Of a stretch of 64,000 nucleotides of DNA, positions 17,163 to 24,914 are shown piece by piece; the first letter of the stretch is position 1; the number at the start of each line of letters is the position of its first letter. Both the position numbers and the translations under genes were made by a program. The DNA comes from a virus. Location: positions 186,001 to 250,000 of IMG/VR virus record IMGVR_UViG_3300047510_001118; one strand, given 5' to 3'. The notes under the pieces are model-generated. The model searched no databases. It was not told where the DNA came from and saw nothing but the letters and a program-made list of their open reading frames with translations.

Positions 17163-18230
17163 TTAAAATATCATACTAAATGCTAGAGCTTTTCTTCGAC
17201 TTACTAGTTCATCTCTAGTCGTTACATTTTCATCACTGCTTTGAGTATTTACAAAAAATAAACCAGTGCCACCGACGCTTTCATCTTTAGCATATATCTT
17301 TATTCCATCTGTGGCTACTGCTGGATTTAATCCTTGTAAACTTAATTTTAAACTATCGTCTATTTTAACTGAACCGGTTCCTGGATTCGATATTACTAAA
17401 TCTGTACTAAAACCTAGACCTGTTATTGCCGAATTGCTCCATCTAATACTATGTGCTTCAATTCGATCAGTGTACCAAGTTGTATTTAAAACATCATCTA
17501 ATGTCAGCACAAGTTGGCTTGGAACTCCGTCGCTGTCAAAATCTTTAATTTCTAAAATACTGTCTGATAGTTCAATAACACCGTCAACTACTCTACTGTC
17601 TTGGATCTTAAATGGTGGACTGGTGTTAAAGTATTCATTTACATAATCAACAACCGCACGAATATTTGGTATAGTATCATCATTTCTAGGAGGAAATCCT
17701 GGTAATGTGTAGTTTAATACACGCTCTTCGTAGTCGTCGGCACCATTAACGTGTACAACTGCAGTTCCTGTAATGTCGTTGCCTAACAAGTTTAAACTAT
17801 AACCGTTGGCTGTGATAGAATTAGTCTGTATACCTAATAGTTTACCATCGCCTCTTTTAAAAACAAACAGGCCGCCTTTTAAAATAGCATCTTGTGTGTC
17901 AAGCCATAGTCTATCTTCATCAAATAATATTTGAGCATTATTAAGCGATGTATTTGGTACTGTTTGTCCTAAAGGAGTAGCAGATCTATCAATTTCAATA
18001 CCTGATACTCTTTCAGTTACAAACGCATTTGTTTCGCCGCGATTGAGTAATAATATGTTATCCTCAATCTGCATGTTATTAGTCTGTACAGTAGTTGTCG
18101 TGCCTAACACATCTAAGTTACCTGTGATAGTAACTTTACCTATTTGATCTCCAGTGTTTAAAATAATTTCTCCACCAGAGGTTACAGATATTTTATATAA
18201 TGAGTCTTGTACGTTTACTAACTTTGCCAT
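17163..18230 (-). CDS. Virion structural/fibre-like protein
   Basis: A 355-residue protein with AGGATTATAGA before its ATG. After MAKLVNVQDSLYKISVTSGG it has NLDVLGTTTTVQTNNMQIED and NILLLNRGE, a block that recurs in phage fibre shafts and resembles the repeats of the large fibre proteins further along. It closes with a basic patch and hydrophobic tail, ELVSRRKALAFSMIF. Gene order (just after a 230-residue virion protein that follows the capsid gene) and the fibre-type repeat suggest a fibre or head-proximal virion protein. No enzyme motif was found, and the exact structure is unknown. Confidence 0.65.
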   Translation of the reverse strand: MAKLVNVQDSLYKISVTSGGEIILNTGDQIGKVTITGNLDVLGTTTTVQTNNMQIEDNILLLNRGETNAFVTERVSGIEIDRSATPLGQTVPNTSLNNAQILFDEDRLWLDTQDAILKGGLFVFKRGDGKLLGIQTNSITANGYSLNLLGNDITGTAVVHVNGADDYEERVLNYTLPGFPPRNDDTIPNIRAVVDYVNEYFNTSPPFKIQDSRVVDGVIELSDSILEIKDFDSDGVPSQLVLTLDDVLNTTWYTDRIEAHSIRWSNSAITGLGFSTDLVISNPGTGSVKIDDSLKLSLQGLNPAVATDGIKIYAKDESVGGTGLFFVNTQSSDENVTTRDELVSRRKALAFSMIF

Positions 18231-18244
18231 TCTATAATCCTAAT

Positions 18245-18260
18245 GGGGGCCGGAGCCCCC
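18245..18260 (-). terminator. GC-rich hairpin between virion genes
   Basis: GGGGGC and GCCCCC form a perfect 6-bp stem with a four-base loop, 8 bases after the stop codon of the 18269-18961 gene. There is no T-run after it on the minus strand, so it may attenuate, mark a processing site or protect an mRNA 3' end; full termination is doubtful because the next ribosome site follows at once. Confidence 0.4.
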
Positions 18261-18268
18261 TTGTTTAA

Positions 18269-18961
18269 TTACTGACTTTCAATTGATACTGTGTCAGATG
18301 TTGCTGAACCAAATGTCCATTTAACCTTAGTACCGGTAGCAAAATCGCCACTGCCAGAAACTTTTCTTTCTAACACTGCTACACGTGATGTTAGTTTTCT
18401 AACAAAGTATGCGTTAGTATTAGCATCAACTGCTGTAATTGACATTTCGTTTTCGCCTAGTGCTGCAGACTGTACTAATTTACATACTGCTGTACCGTCA
18501 CTAGTTCGAACTCTATAACGCTTACTGCCAACTTGTCTAAGTACGTCGCCTGTAGTAAGTTCTGAACCAGAACCAATTTGTGCTTCACACTTAAGAGCAT
18601 TTATGCGAGAAGCAGTAGTTAATGCGACTGTTACGCCACCTGAACCGCTAGTTAAGTTCAATGTTTCGTTGTTATCACTATCTACTACACTGATAGTTGG
18701 TACGGCTGTATAGCCACTACCAGCATCAGTAATATTAATTCCTGTTAAGTCACCGTTACCATCAATAACTGCTGTACCTGTTGCAGTTTGACCACCAGTA
18801 ATTTGTGGTGCGCTGAATGTTACAGTTGTTGTAAGTGCTGCCAAACTGGCTGCTATTGGTGCGGCAATAGTTACACTTGCTAACTTCTCGCCACCAACGC
18901 CTTCGCCGTCGGCGTTATAGTTTGTATTGCCAAAATATTTCTTATGAATAGGACGTCCCAT
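18269..18961 (-). CDS. Virion protein encoded after the capsid gene
   Basis: A 230-residue protein with a strong AAGGAG ribosome site. The N-terminus MGRPIHKKYFGNTNYNADGE is basic and Gly/Asn-rich. The middle holds a GxGY beta module (GTAVIDGNGDLTGINITDAG, then SGYTAVPTISV) of the sort repeated in the giant baseplate-adjacent protein. The C-terminus has RVAVLERKVSGSGDF and VKWTFG. It has its own late promoter and a leader with three hairpins, placed straight after the capsid terminator, which suggests an abundant late product at a different level from capsid. Possibly a head decoration or fibre-attachment protein; this is inferred from position. Confidence 0.65.
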   Translation of the reverse strand: MGRPIHKKYFGNTNYNADGEGVGGEKLASVTIAAPIAASLAALTTTVTFSAPQITGGQTATGTAVIDGNGDLTGINITDAGSGYTAVPTISVVDSDNNETLNLTSGSGGVTVALTTASRINALKCEAQIGSGSELTTGDVLRQVGSKRYRVRTSDGTAVCKLVQSAALGENEMSITAVDANTNAYFVRKLTSRVAVLERKVSGSGDFATGTKVKWTFGSATSDTVSIESQ

Positions 18962-18981
18962 TTGTTTTTCTCCTTAGTTAC

Positions 18982-19035
18982 GAGCGTTCTAGGCTCTACG
19001 CGGTTGGTTCCGCATAAATCTGAAACCGTTTCAGA
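18982..19035 (-). promoter_or_regulatory. Structured mRNA leader with three hairpins
   Basis: Directly after the late promoter the transcript can form TCTGAAA/TTTCAGA (19019-19035, three-base loop), GCGG/CCGC (19000-19013) and GAGC/GCTC (18982-18996), before the AAGGAG ribosome site of the 18269-18961 gene. The first hairpin begins only six bases after the promoter element, so it would lie at the extreme 5' end of the mRNA. Confidence 0.55.
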
Positions 19036-19040
19036 CATAG

Positions 19041-19048
19041 TATTTATC
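19041..19048 (-). promoter_or_regulatory. T4-like late promoter GATAAATA
   Basis: The minus strand reads GGATAAATACTA, with GATAAATA matching the T4 late element at seven of eight positions. It is just downstream of the capsid terminator and about 80 bases before the ATG at 18961. The same 12-base string precedes the 8536-12753 gene. Confidence 0.7.
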
Positions 19049-19056
19049 CACAAAAG

Positions 19057-19082
19057 AAAAAGGACTCCGAAGAGTCCTTTTT
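19057..19082 (-). terminator. Intrinsic terminator after the capsid gene
   Basis: A perfect 11-bp stem (AAAAAGGACTC with GAGTCCTTTTT) encloses, on the minus strand, the loop TTCG closed by C-G, the exceptionally stable cUUCGg tetraloop, and ends in five Ts. It lies 24 bases after the stop codon of the major capsid gene. A second small hairpin, CGCTT/AAGCG at 19089-19102, sits between the stop and this terminator. Confidence 0.9.
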
Positions 19083-19106
19083 ACAGTTCGCTTAGAAAAG
19101 CGTTGA

Positions 19107-20294
19107 TTAACTAAATGTAACGTTACTTGGTGTAACAGTACCTAGGTAATCAGCGGCATTACCAAGAGATGATGCTGTGTTTGTCAACTCAACATAACCA
19201 TAACGTGTCATGAATGATACGACTGGTTCAAATGTTGCTGGATCAAGAACAACACCACTGCTCATTAATGGTACATATGGGCAGTAGAATGCTGCAGCAT
19301 CGCTCTCGCTAGAGCCTTTGTAACCGACTAGGATTTTCGCTGTGTCGGCTGCGTATGTGTTTACATACACTTTCATTGCGTTGTTTAAAGTACCTACAAA
19401 CTTAGTGTTTGTTGGTGCTTCAAATGTACCTTCAGTTGTACGAGCAAATGCGCTGGTTGTAGCAGACTGTAGAACAGTCAACATTTGTGGGCTTACAACA
19501 GCCCAGTTACCAGCACCGCGACGTGTACGCTGAGCGATACGGTTAGCAACACGGTTGATTAGAACTGCTAATGCAGCATGTTCGTCACCAACGAATGTAG
19601 CAGTACCAGACACTGCTGCCTGATCAAAGTTTTCGTTGTTCTGTGTGCCTGCTAATGTCATTAGCGAGCCTAGAACTTCTTGATCGATTTCAGCAGTAAT
19701 TTCTTGTGCTAATGCGGCCATGATTTCAGCCTCGATGTCAATACCTTGTTGGGCTTGTGCATCTTGAGCGGCTTCAAATGTCCAACGAGCACTTAGTTTA
19801 CGTGTCTTGGCTTCAACAGTTTGCTTTAGAATTTGGATGCTTAGTTTGTTACCAGCAACGCCTTCTAGAGCGGCTGTGGCAGCGGCTTTACCATTACTTG
19901 AAGATGTGCCACCGGAATACTGTTCAGCAATCTTGAATGGGCTTAGAGCTTCTTCACCTGCTACTGTATTCTGTGCGCTGTCTCCTGTGTTGGTTGTAGC
20001 ATCGCTATAACGAACACGTAGAGTATGGATTTGACCAACTGGACCAGTCATTGGCTGTACGCCAACTAATTCATTAGCGATGACCGTAGGCATCACACGA
20101 CGGATCACTGGAAGGATCACGCGATTTAGGGTTGCAACGTTACCGGCAGAAGTGGCACCAGCAGTAGCAGATTCTGAAAGATACTTACGAGTATTCTCTA
20201 AAGTTACTCCCATTACTGAACGCTTGTTACCTTGAAGGCCTTCTAATAGTGCCTCTTTAGTTTCTTGCCAGCGGCTTTCTAGTAGTTCTGACAT
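19107..20294 (-). CDS. 23: Major capsid protein gp23
   Basis: A 395-residue T4-type capsid protein that forms the hexamers of the head. The diagnostic stretch RRVMPTVIANELVGVQPMTG followed by PVGQIHTLRVRYS matches the conserved gp23 core, and CPYVPLMSSGVVLDPATFEP and FMTRYGYVEL match its C-terminal region. It is much shorter than T4 gp23 (521 residues). The N-terminal 41 residues look like the propeptide: YLSE-SATAGA offers a hydrophobic-x-Glu cleavage site for the gp21 protease after Glu41 (LLE18-G19 is an alternative). AAGGAG ribosome site; preceded closely by gene 22 and followed by a strong terminator. The identification is secure; the cleavage position is inferred. Confidence 0.96.
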   Translation of the reverse strand: MSELLESRWQETKEALLEGLQGNKRSVMGVTLENTRKYLSESATAGATSAGNVATLNRVILPVIRRVMPTVIANELVGVQPMTGPVGQIHTLRVRYSDATTNTGDSAQNTVAGEEALSPFKIAEQYSGGTSSSNGKAAATAALEGVAGNKLSIQILKQTVEAKTRKLSARWTFEAAQDAQAQQGIDIEAEIMAALAQEITAEIDQEVLGSLMTLAGTQNNENFDQAAVSGTATFVGDEHAALAVLINRVANRIAQRTRRGAGNWAVVSPQMLTVLQSATTSAFARTTEGTFEAPTNTKFVGTLNNAMKVYVNTYAADTAKILVGYKGSSESDAAAFYCPYVPLMSSGVVLDPATFEPVVSFMTRYGYVELTNTASSLGNAADYLGTVTPSNVTFS

Positions 20295-20305
20295 TTAAAT
20301 TCTCC

Positions 20306-21397
20306 TTATTTTAATCCAGCAAGGCGACGAATATCAATTACTTCCGCCTGGCCATTAGCACTACTAATGCTATTTGATTCTTTATTGCCTGTGATTTCTT
20401 TAGCCTCTACAAGAGCCTTCTTCTTCTCCGGTGTGCTACCGCTGAGCACAGCAGGTAGGTATTTCTCAAAACTAGAACGTAATTTTGAAGTCTGCACACT
20501 TTCTAACAACTCTGACATAATTTCTTGGTTATCCTTGCTCAAAGGATTTAGAAGTTCACTCATTACTTCTTTACGCACAGCAGTTTCTTGAGCACGAGCA
20601 ATTTCTTGCTCCTTGCTTTCAACTATCTGTTGCTTTTCAGAAATAGCATTGCGAGCTTCTGCGAGTTGCTGTTCTTTTTCTGCGATTACTTTGAGTAACT
20701 TACTGGTTTCGCTCTTCTCGCTGAGTAGGCTAGCCTGATACTCTGTAGTAAATGCTTCGAAAATTCTGCGACCAAAGTCGTTTTGACGAGCTTGATCAAT
20801 ATCTTCTCTAAGTTGATAAATTTCTTTTTCAAGACCTTGTGTTACAACAGATTCAACTAATTCTGCTGAAGTCTTAACAAACTTGCTCTTTAAGTGAGCA
20901 AATTGTTCTTTCGCTTCTTTGACTAAACGAACTTTAGTTTCGTGTAAGTCTTTCTTGTCTTCGTAGAAGTCAGCGATTTCTTTGGCTAGAGCCTCAACTA
21001 CAAACTGCTCTAACTTAGCGAAGTTGCTAGCCATTACTTTCTGATCTTCATGAAGTTCAGAAATTTCGTTGGCTAATGATTCAATAACGAACTGATTTAG
21101 TTTGCCAGAGTGTTCACGGATTGCCACAGCATACTTGGCTTTCGCTTCTGCTAACTGTGCGCGGTCTTCTGTAAACTCTTGGATTTCAGCAGTTAAACGA
21201 TCTGTGATCATTTGGTCGATTGCTTCAACCATAATCTGCTTGTCATGTTCGTATTTTTGTGCGAATTCTTCGCGAAGTTCTTGAGTAGCCTGTTCACGAT
21301 TCTCTTGGATTTTTTGATTCCAAGCAGCCTCGATGTCGGCTTTAATTTCCTCGGAAATCACATTGTTCTCGAATAATGATTTTAGCGCATCCAACAT
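20306..21397 (-). CDS. 22: Prohead core scaffold gp22
   Basis: A 363-residue, almost wholly helical, Glu/Lys/Gln-rich protein, the assembly core around which gp23 polymerises and which the gp21 protease later degrades. It carries related helical repeats (residues about 60-210), including QFVIESLANEISELHEDQK, QFVVEALAKEIADFYEDKK and a VVTQGLEKEIYQLREDID copy. The C-terminus has the expected basic LRSSFEKYLPAVL segment and ends RRLAGLK. It lies directly between protease and capsid genes, the T4 order 21-22-23, with an AAGGGAG ribosome site. It is longer than T4 gp22 (269 residues), mainly through the helical repeats. Confidence 0.9.
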   Translation of the reverse strand: MLDALKSLFENNVISEEIKADIEAAWNQKIQENREQATQELREEFAQKYEHDKQIMVEAIDQMITDRLTAEIQEFTEDRAQLAEAKAKYAVAIREHSGKLNQFVIESLANEISELHEDQKVMASNFAKLEQFVVEALAKEIADFYEDKKDLHETKVRLVKEAKEQFAHLKSKFVKTSAELVESVVTQGLEKEIYQLREDIDQARQNDFGRRIFEAFTTEYQASLLSEKSETSKLLKVIAEKEQQLAEARNAISEKQQIVESKEQEIARAQETAVRKEVMSELLNPLSKDNQEIMSELLESVQTSKLRSSFEKYLPAVLSGSTPEKKKALVEAKEITGNKESNSISSANGQAEVIDIRRLAGLK

Positions 21398-21411
21398 GTG
21401 ATTCTCCCTTG

Positions 21412-22041
21412 TTATTGGAGACCCTTGATGATTTTCACCAAGCTCTCTTTTAAGTATTGCTGTGCCTTTTTATCGCCTGAAACTTCTTGTGCTATTCTAA
21501 ATGCCTGGCTACCGCCCCTTGTATTCATGAGATGCTCATAAATCGGTGTTGGATACGCACCTGGGGCTGATGGTTGAGCTACTACATCAACTGTAATAAT
21601 CTCGAAATCGCTCACTTCACCGGAACCGTCTTCTTTGACGTTTCCGGATCCGCGACTACTAACTCCTAACTTAACGCCGCTTTCCAACATAGTTCGCACT
21701 AACTGTCCCATAGGGGTTGGAAGAACTTTAAGTTTACCGTAACCATTTGGGCCATCCATCCACATTTCTGTGATCATATGGCTTACACGATCTAGGTTAA
21801 TTTTTAGGTCATCTGGATGATCTACTTCGCCGAGAACTGAATATCCACCAGTGATCTGGTCGTTTAGTGTTTTGACAGCCCTGCCGATTTCGCTCACAGG
21901 ATACACACGCTGATTGGCGTTACGGATACCGCCTTGGATACAAATACCTTTGAGGTACATGTTTTTGCCGTCGGCGCCATCCGACTCCACAACCATCCGG
22001 GCTTGGTCGAAACTCAAATTCTCACGTAAGTATAAACTCAT
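21412..22041 (-). CDS. 21: Prohead maturation protease gp21
   Basis: A 209-residue serine protease (T4 gp21 is 212) that cleaves the scaffold, the gp23 propeptide and itself during head maturation. Visible motifs are GEVDHPDD with catalytic His75, LGVSSRGSG with the candidate Ser128/129, and ITVDVVAQPSAPGA with Asp152, in the order of the herpesvirus-assemblin/T4 protease fold. The gene lies between the acidic core protein and the scaffold. The ribosome site is weak (AGG at about 11 bases), so coupling to the upstream gene, four bases away, is likely. The function is well supported by motif and gene order. Confidence 0.94.
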   Translation of the reverse strand: MSLYLRENLSFDQARMVVESDGADGKNMYLKGICIQGGIRNANQRVYPVSEIGRAVKTLNDQITGGYSVLGEVDHPDDLKINLDRVSHMITEMWMDGPNGYGKLKVLPTPMGQLVRTMLESGVKLGVSSRGSGNVKEDGSGEVSDFEIITVDVVAQPSAPGAYPTPIYEHLMNTRGGSQAFRIAQEVSGDKKAQQYLKESLVKIIKGLQ

Positions 22042-22045
22042 CGCA

Positions 22046-22822
22046 TTAAGAACCTATAGTGCTTTTTGTATTGGCTCCATTGTCACCGGAACCTTTCTTC
22101 TCTGCGCCATGACCTTTGCTTTGTGCACTTAGTTTTGTCGCATTTTTTGAACCTGGTGTATTAACATTACCAGAATTCAAATCCTTTGTTGATGGATTAG
22201 CCAATCCACCTTGTGTACCGCCTTTGTTGCTTTCGCCGCTGAAGTTAACGGCTTTGGCACCATTGCTGTTTATCTTTGTATTCTTGTTTAGTGATGGACT
22301 TTTTGTGTTAGCACCGTTGTCACCCATCTTTGCTGGGGAAACTTTTTCAACATATTCTAAAACAAAGTCTTCTTCTTTTGGCTCTTCTGGGCCCATTTCA
22401 CCGCCCATATCTAAATCCATGTCGCCTTCTTCGTCGCCCTCGTCACCCTTGTCACTCATCATTGATTCAAATTCTGAGGTTAGTGCGTCGATGATATCTT
22501 GCTTCATTAGGTCTAGATCGCCTACAGTTGCTGGCTCTTCTTCGCCGCCGTCCATTTCTTCTTCGCCTTCGCCTTCCTCTTCTTCTTCGCCTTCTTCAGC
22601 GTCAAGGTCAGCAAGAGCATCGCCTGCTTTGTCATCATTGACTTCAGACATATCAAACTCTTCATCAGTTTGTTGATCTACTTGCATGTCATCATCAAGT
22701 AGGTTTTCGTAAATTTCGCGAGATTTTGCTACCACTAATTCGTGGAATAATTCCTCGGCTTTTGATTTATCTTCATTAATTAGATATTCAAGCATCTGCT
22801 CGAACTTTGCGCGATCAGTCAT
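22046..22822 (-). CDS. Acidic prohead core protein (gp68-like)
   Basis: A 258-residue protein in the gene 67/68 position between portal and protease. Residues 1-45 are helical (YLINEDKSKAEELFHELVVA, then KSREIYENLL), residues about 50-155 are extremely acidic with runs of Glu and Asp, and the rest is Lys/Asn/Gly/Ser-rich and probably disordered. T4-like phages have small acidic core proteins here that are packed in the prohead and cut by gp21. AAAGGAG ribosome site. It is separated from the upstream core-type gene by an intrinsic terminator, so it probably has its own promoter. The helical N-terminus and position support the call; low complexity prevents a firmer one. Confidence 0.7.
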   Translation of the reverse strand: MTDRAKFEQMLEYLINEDKSKAEELFHELVVAKSREIYENLLDDDMQVDQQTDEEFDMSEVNDDKAGDALADLDAEEGEEEEEGEGEEEMDGGEEEPATVGDLDLMKQDIIDALTSEFESMMSDKGDEGDEEGDMDLDMGGEMGPEEPKEEDFVLEYVEKVSPAKMGDNGANTKSPSLNKNTKINSNGAKAVNFSGESNKGGTQGGLANPSTKDLNSGNVNTPGSKNATKLSAQSKGHGAEKKGSGDNGANTKSTIGS

Positions 22823-22877
22823 TTGTGTTCTCCTTTATAATTTTATGGGGCAAAACCGCCCACAAGGCTGTCGATAT

Positions 22878-22885
22878 TATTTAAT
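22878..22885 (-). promoter_or_regulatory. Weak late-promoter candidate ATTAAATA
   Basis: The minus strand reads ATTAAATA (six of eight matches to TATAAATA) just downstream of the terminator at 22894-22920 and 56 bases before the ATG at 22822. A small GGGC/GCCC hairpin follows in the leader, as at the other leftward late promoters. It is put forward because a terminator upstream implies a new start. Confidence 0.3.
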
Positions 22886-22893
22886 ATAGTTAT

Positions 22894-22920
22894 AAAAAAA
22901 CCGGTCAAAACCGGTTAAAA
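22894..22920 (-). terminator. Intrinsic terminator inside the head cassette
   Basis: On the minus strand AACCGGT-TTTG-ACCGGTT forms a perfect 7-bp stem followed by a run of Ts. It lies after the 79-residue gene at 22940-23179 and before the gp68-like gene, so portal-side transcripts would stop or thin out here. Confidence 0.8.
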
Positions 22921-22939
22921 ATGGTCAGTTTTAGAAATC

Positions 22940-23179
22940 TCAACCTGCTGGGGGAGGTGCCGCATACATTCTAGCAATAAATTCTAATTCTGCTTCTGTT
23001 TCTTTAATATGTTGATCACTGGCTTTTCTAAGTTCATTGATCTGTCCCAGTGTCAAACGAGTCTTTCTAGTATCTTCATCTTTGTCTAAGACACTGGTAT
23101 CTCTACCAGCAATGTAGCGATCATCCTGCTGTTGTTCAGCAGTGTCTCTGTTAAAATAAAAAAGTTCTCTAAGGATCAT
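22940..23179 (-). CDS. Small portal-linked protein (gp67-position)
   Basis: A 79-residue highly charged helical protein. It starts MILRELFYFNRDTAEQQQDD, has the basic motif DTRKTRLTLGQINELRKASD and ends in a Glu-rich helix and a PPPAG tail. It starts 9 bases after the portal stop, with no clear ribosome site (AAATAATATT before the ATG), so coupling to the portal is likely. The position between genes 20 and 21 is that of T4 gene 67, a core protein, but the sequence match to gp67 cannot be shown here. It could also be a portal-assembly partner. Confidence 0.6.
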   Translation of the reverse strand: MILRELFYFNRDTAEQQQDDRYIAGRDTSVLDKDEDTRKTRLTLGQINELRKASDQHIKETEAELEFIARMYAAPPPAG

Positions 23180-23187
23180 AATATTAT

Positions 23188-24900
23188 TTATGCTGGTGCG
23201 CCCGCTGGTGGTGCTCCAGCCGCTGGTGGTGCTCCTCCTTCTGCGGGAGCTTCCCCTTCTGGAGGTGCCATACCTTCTGGTGCTTGTTGTTCTGCGCCCA
23301 TTGCTGATGTATCTGCGGCTATACCTGTTGGACTAACACCTGCGCCACGTAATTCACCTGCGGCATCAGTTGTAGCAGAACCTAATCCAGATTCTTCTTT
23401 CCACATTTTTTCGTTTTCTGCTAGATCCTCGTCGGTCATTCCTAAGAATCTCTTTAGAGCAAATCGTTTAGATACAAATGGCAGTGCTACCATCTGTGTA
23501 AATGTCGAAATACGTTGATTATCTAGTTCTGCTTGACGATAAGCGGCAAAGTTCTGTGGGCTTTGGAAACGTATTTCAAACAAACTAAAGTCAATATTAA
23601 CACCTTTATTGTGTAGATATACTTTAAATTCTTTGTCAAATGTTTCAATCATTGCCTGCTGTAGACGCTCGCAATACTTGTTAAAACGCAATTCTTGAAT
23701 ATATGCTGTGCCAACACGACCGTCATTGAACGCCGCTTGACTGTCATCTGCGCCAGTTGGCAAGTAACTGCTAGGTATACGCAGAGCTCGCATTAACTTG
23801 TTAGTAAAATACTTTAAGTCGTCAATTTCACCCAGATTGGTACCGCCAGGTAATGTTTCAACTTTTGATCCACGTCCTTCTGCTGTCTGAGGAAAGAAGT
23901 AATCTTCGTTGATACTTAACGGATTGTAAGCACTGTCGATTGCACTGCCACCACCTGTTGAACTTGGAATACGACGCTGATGGATTTCATTTTTAACTCG
24001 CTCTACAAATCCCATGGCCAAATGGCTAGGCATATTACCTACGTCGATGTAAAAAATTCTACGCTCTGGAGCACGTTGTATACGATAGATGATAATTGCG
24101 TCTTCAAGCAGTTCTTTCTGCTTGTAGACTTTGAATACTGATTCTAATAGACTGTTACCAAATGGATAGTTGTTATCTAAGCCTTCTGACAGACTCAAAT
24201 GTACCACGTGTCTAGCATCAACGGCAAATTCGTTTTGGCTTTTGCTAAAGCGTGTACCTGTTTGCTGTGGATAAGCACCAGTCATACCTCTAGCACCACT
24301 ACCACCTTGTACGTAGGCAGCGCCGCCGGGCTGTGTATTTTGCGTATTTGGATTGATCTGAGTTACCACAAGATCCATTAAATTTACATTTAGATCACGG
24401 ATAACATACTGCTCAGGTTTCTTACCTTCGCTCTCATTGACAATAATCTTAACTACCTTACCCGGATCAATGTAATACCATTTTTGAGTTTCTGGATCTC
24501 TAGCAAAAAATCCGTCGCCGTATTTGAAAAGATTACGTGCTATACGGAACATTCTACCGTCTAACTTTTGTAGTTTACTCCACTGCTGTAAGTACTCTTT
24601 AAGAATTTTTATTTCACTGTTAGTAGCACGATTCTTAAAAAATAAATGAAATGGTGTATTGTTTTCTTTGTTTTTCTGTGTACAGAATTCTGCTAATATG
24701 TCTAGGGCCGCATTAACTTCGCTGTCCATGTCCATAGTGTCGTACTGCATATATCGTTCAATACGATTGGGACTGCCAGTATATACGTCAGGAAGGTACG
24801 AACTATAATTCGCGCGAGCAGGTCCCGCTTTGCCTCCGGCACCGGATATTGGGCTAATGTTACCTGTTGATACAGGCGAAAAGTGTCTTTTCCAACTCAT
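23188..24900 (-). CDS. 20: Portal vertex protein gp20
   Basis: A 570-residue portal that forms the dodecameric DNA gateway at one capsid vertex and nucleates head assembly (T4 gp20 is 524 residues). Recognisable blocks are SSYLPDVYTGSPNRIERYMQ, YDTMDMDSEVNAALDILAEF, NLFKYGDGFFARDPETQKWY, SLSEGLDNNYPFGNSLLESV and LMRALRIPSSYLPTGADDSQ. The last 50 residues are a Pro/Ala/Gly-rich low-complexity tail coded partly by a direct DNA repeat near 23203-23230. AAGAGAA ribosome site; the tape-measure candidate stops 14 bases upstream. The assignment is secure; the tail is unusual in length. Confidence 0.96.
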   Translation of the reverse strand: MSWKRHFSPVSTGNISPISGAGGKAGPARANYSSYLPDVYTGSPNRIERYMQYDTMDMDSEVNAALDILAEFCTQKNKENNTPFHLFFKNRATNSEIKILKEYLQQWSKLQKLDGRMFRIARNLFKYGDGFFARDPETQKWYYIDPGKVVKIIVNESEGKKPEQYVIRDLNVNLMDLVVTQINPNTQNTQPGGAAYVQGGSGARGMTGAYPQQTGTRFSKSQNEFAVDARHVVHLSLSEGLDNNYPFGNSLLESVFKVYKQKELLEDAIIIYRIQRAPERRIFYIDVGNMPSHLAMGFVERVKNEIHQRRIPSSTGGGSAIDSAYNPLSINEDYFFPQTAEGRGSKVETLPGGTNLGEIDDLKYFTNKLMRALRIPSSYLPTGADDSQAAFNDGRVGTAYIQELRFNKYCERLQQAMIETFDKEFKVYLHNKGVNIDFSLFEIRFQSPQNFAAYRQAELDNQRISTFTQMVALPFVSKRFALKRFLGMTDEDLAENEKMWKEESGLGSATTDAAGELRGAGVSPTGIAADTSAMGAEQQAPEGMAPPEGEAPAEGGAPPAAGAPPAGAPA

Positions 24901-24914
24901 TATATTTTCTCTTA

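Noticed and set aside
22116-22676. 186-codon ORF antisense to the acidic core protein
   Set aside because: Ser/Pro-rich complement of Glu/Asp/Gly-rich codons; a shadow of the real gene with no ribosome site.
23185-23192. CATAAATA on the minus strand, a near match to the late promoter
   Set aside because: It lies at the end of the portal gene only six bases from the next ATG, so a transcript from it could not contain that start codon with a leader.
23203-23230. Short direct DNA repeat GCTGGTGGTGCTCC, two copies
   Set aside because: Explained by the Pro/Ala/Gly-rich tail of the portal protein; not a CRISPR or mobile-element repeat.
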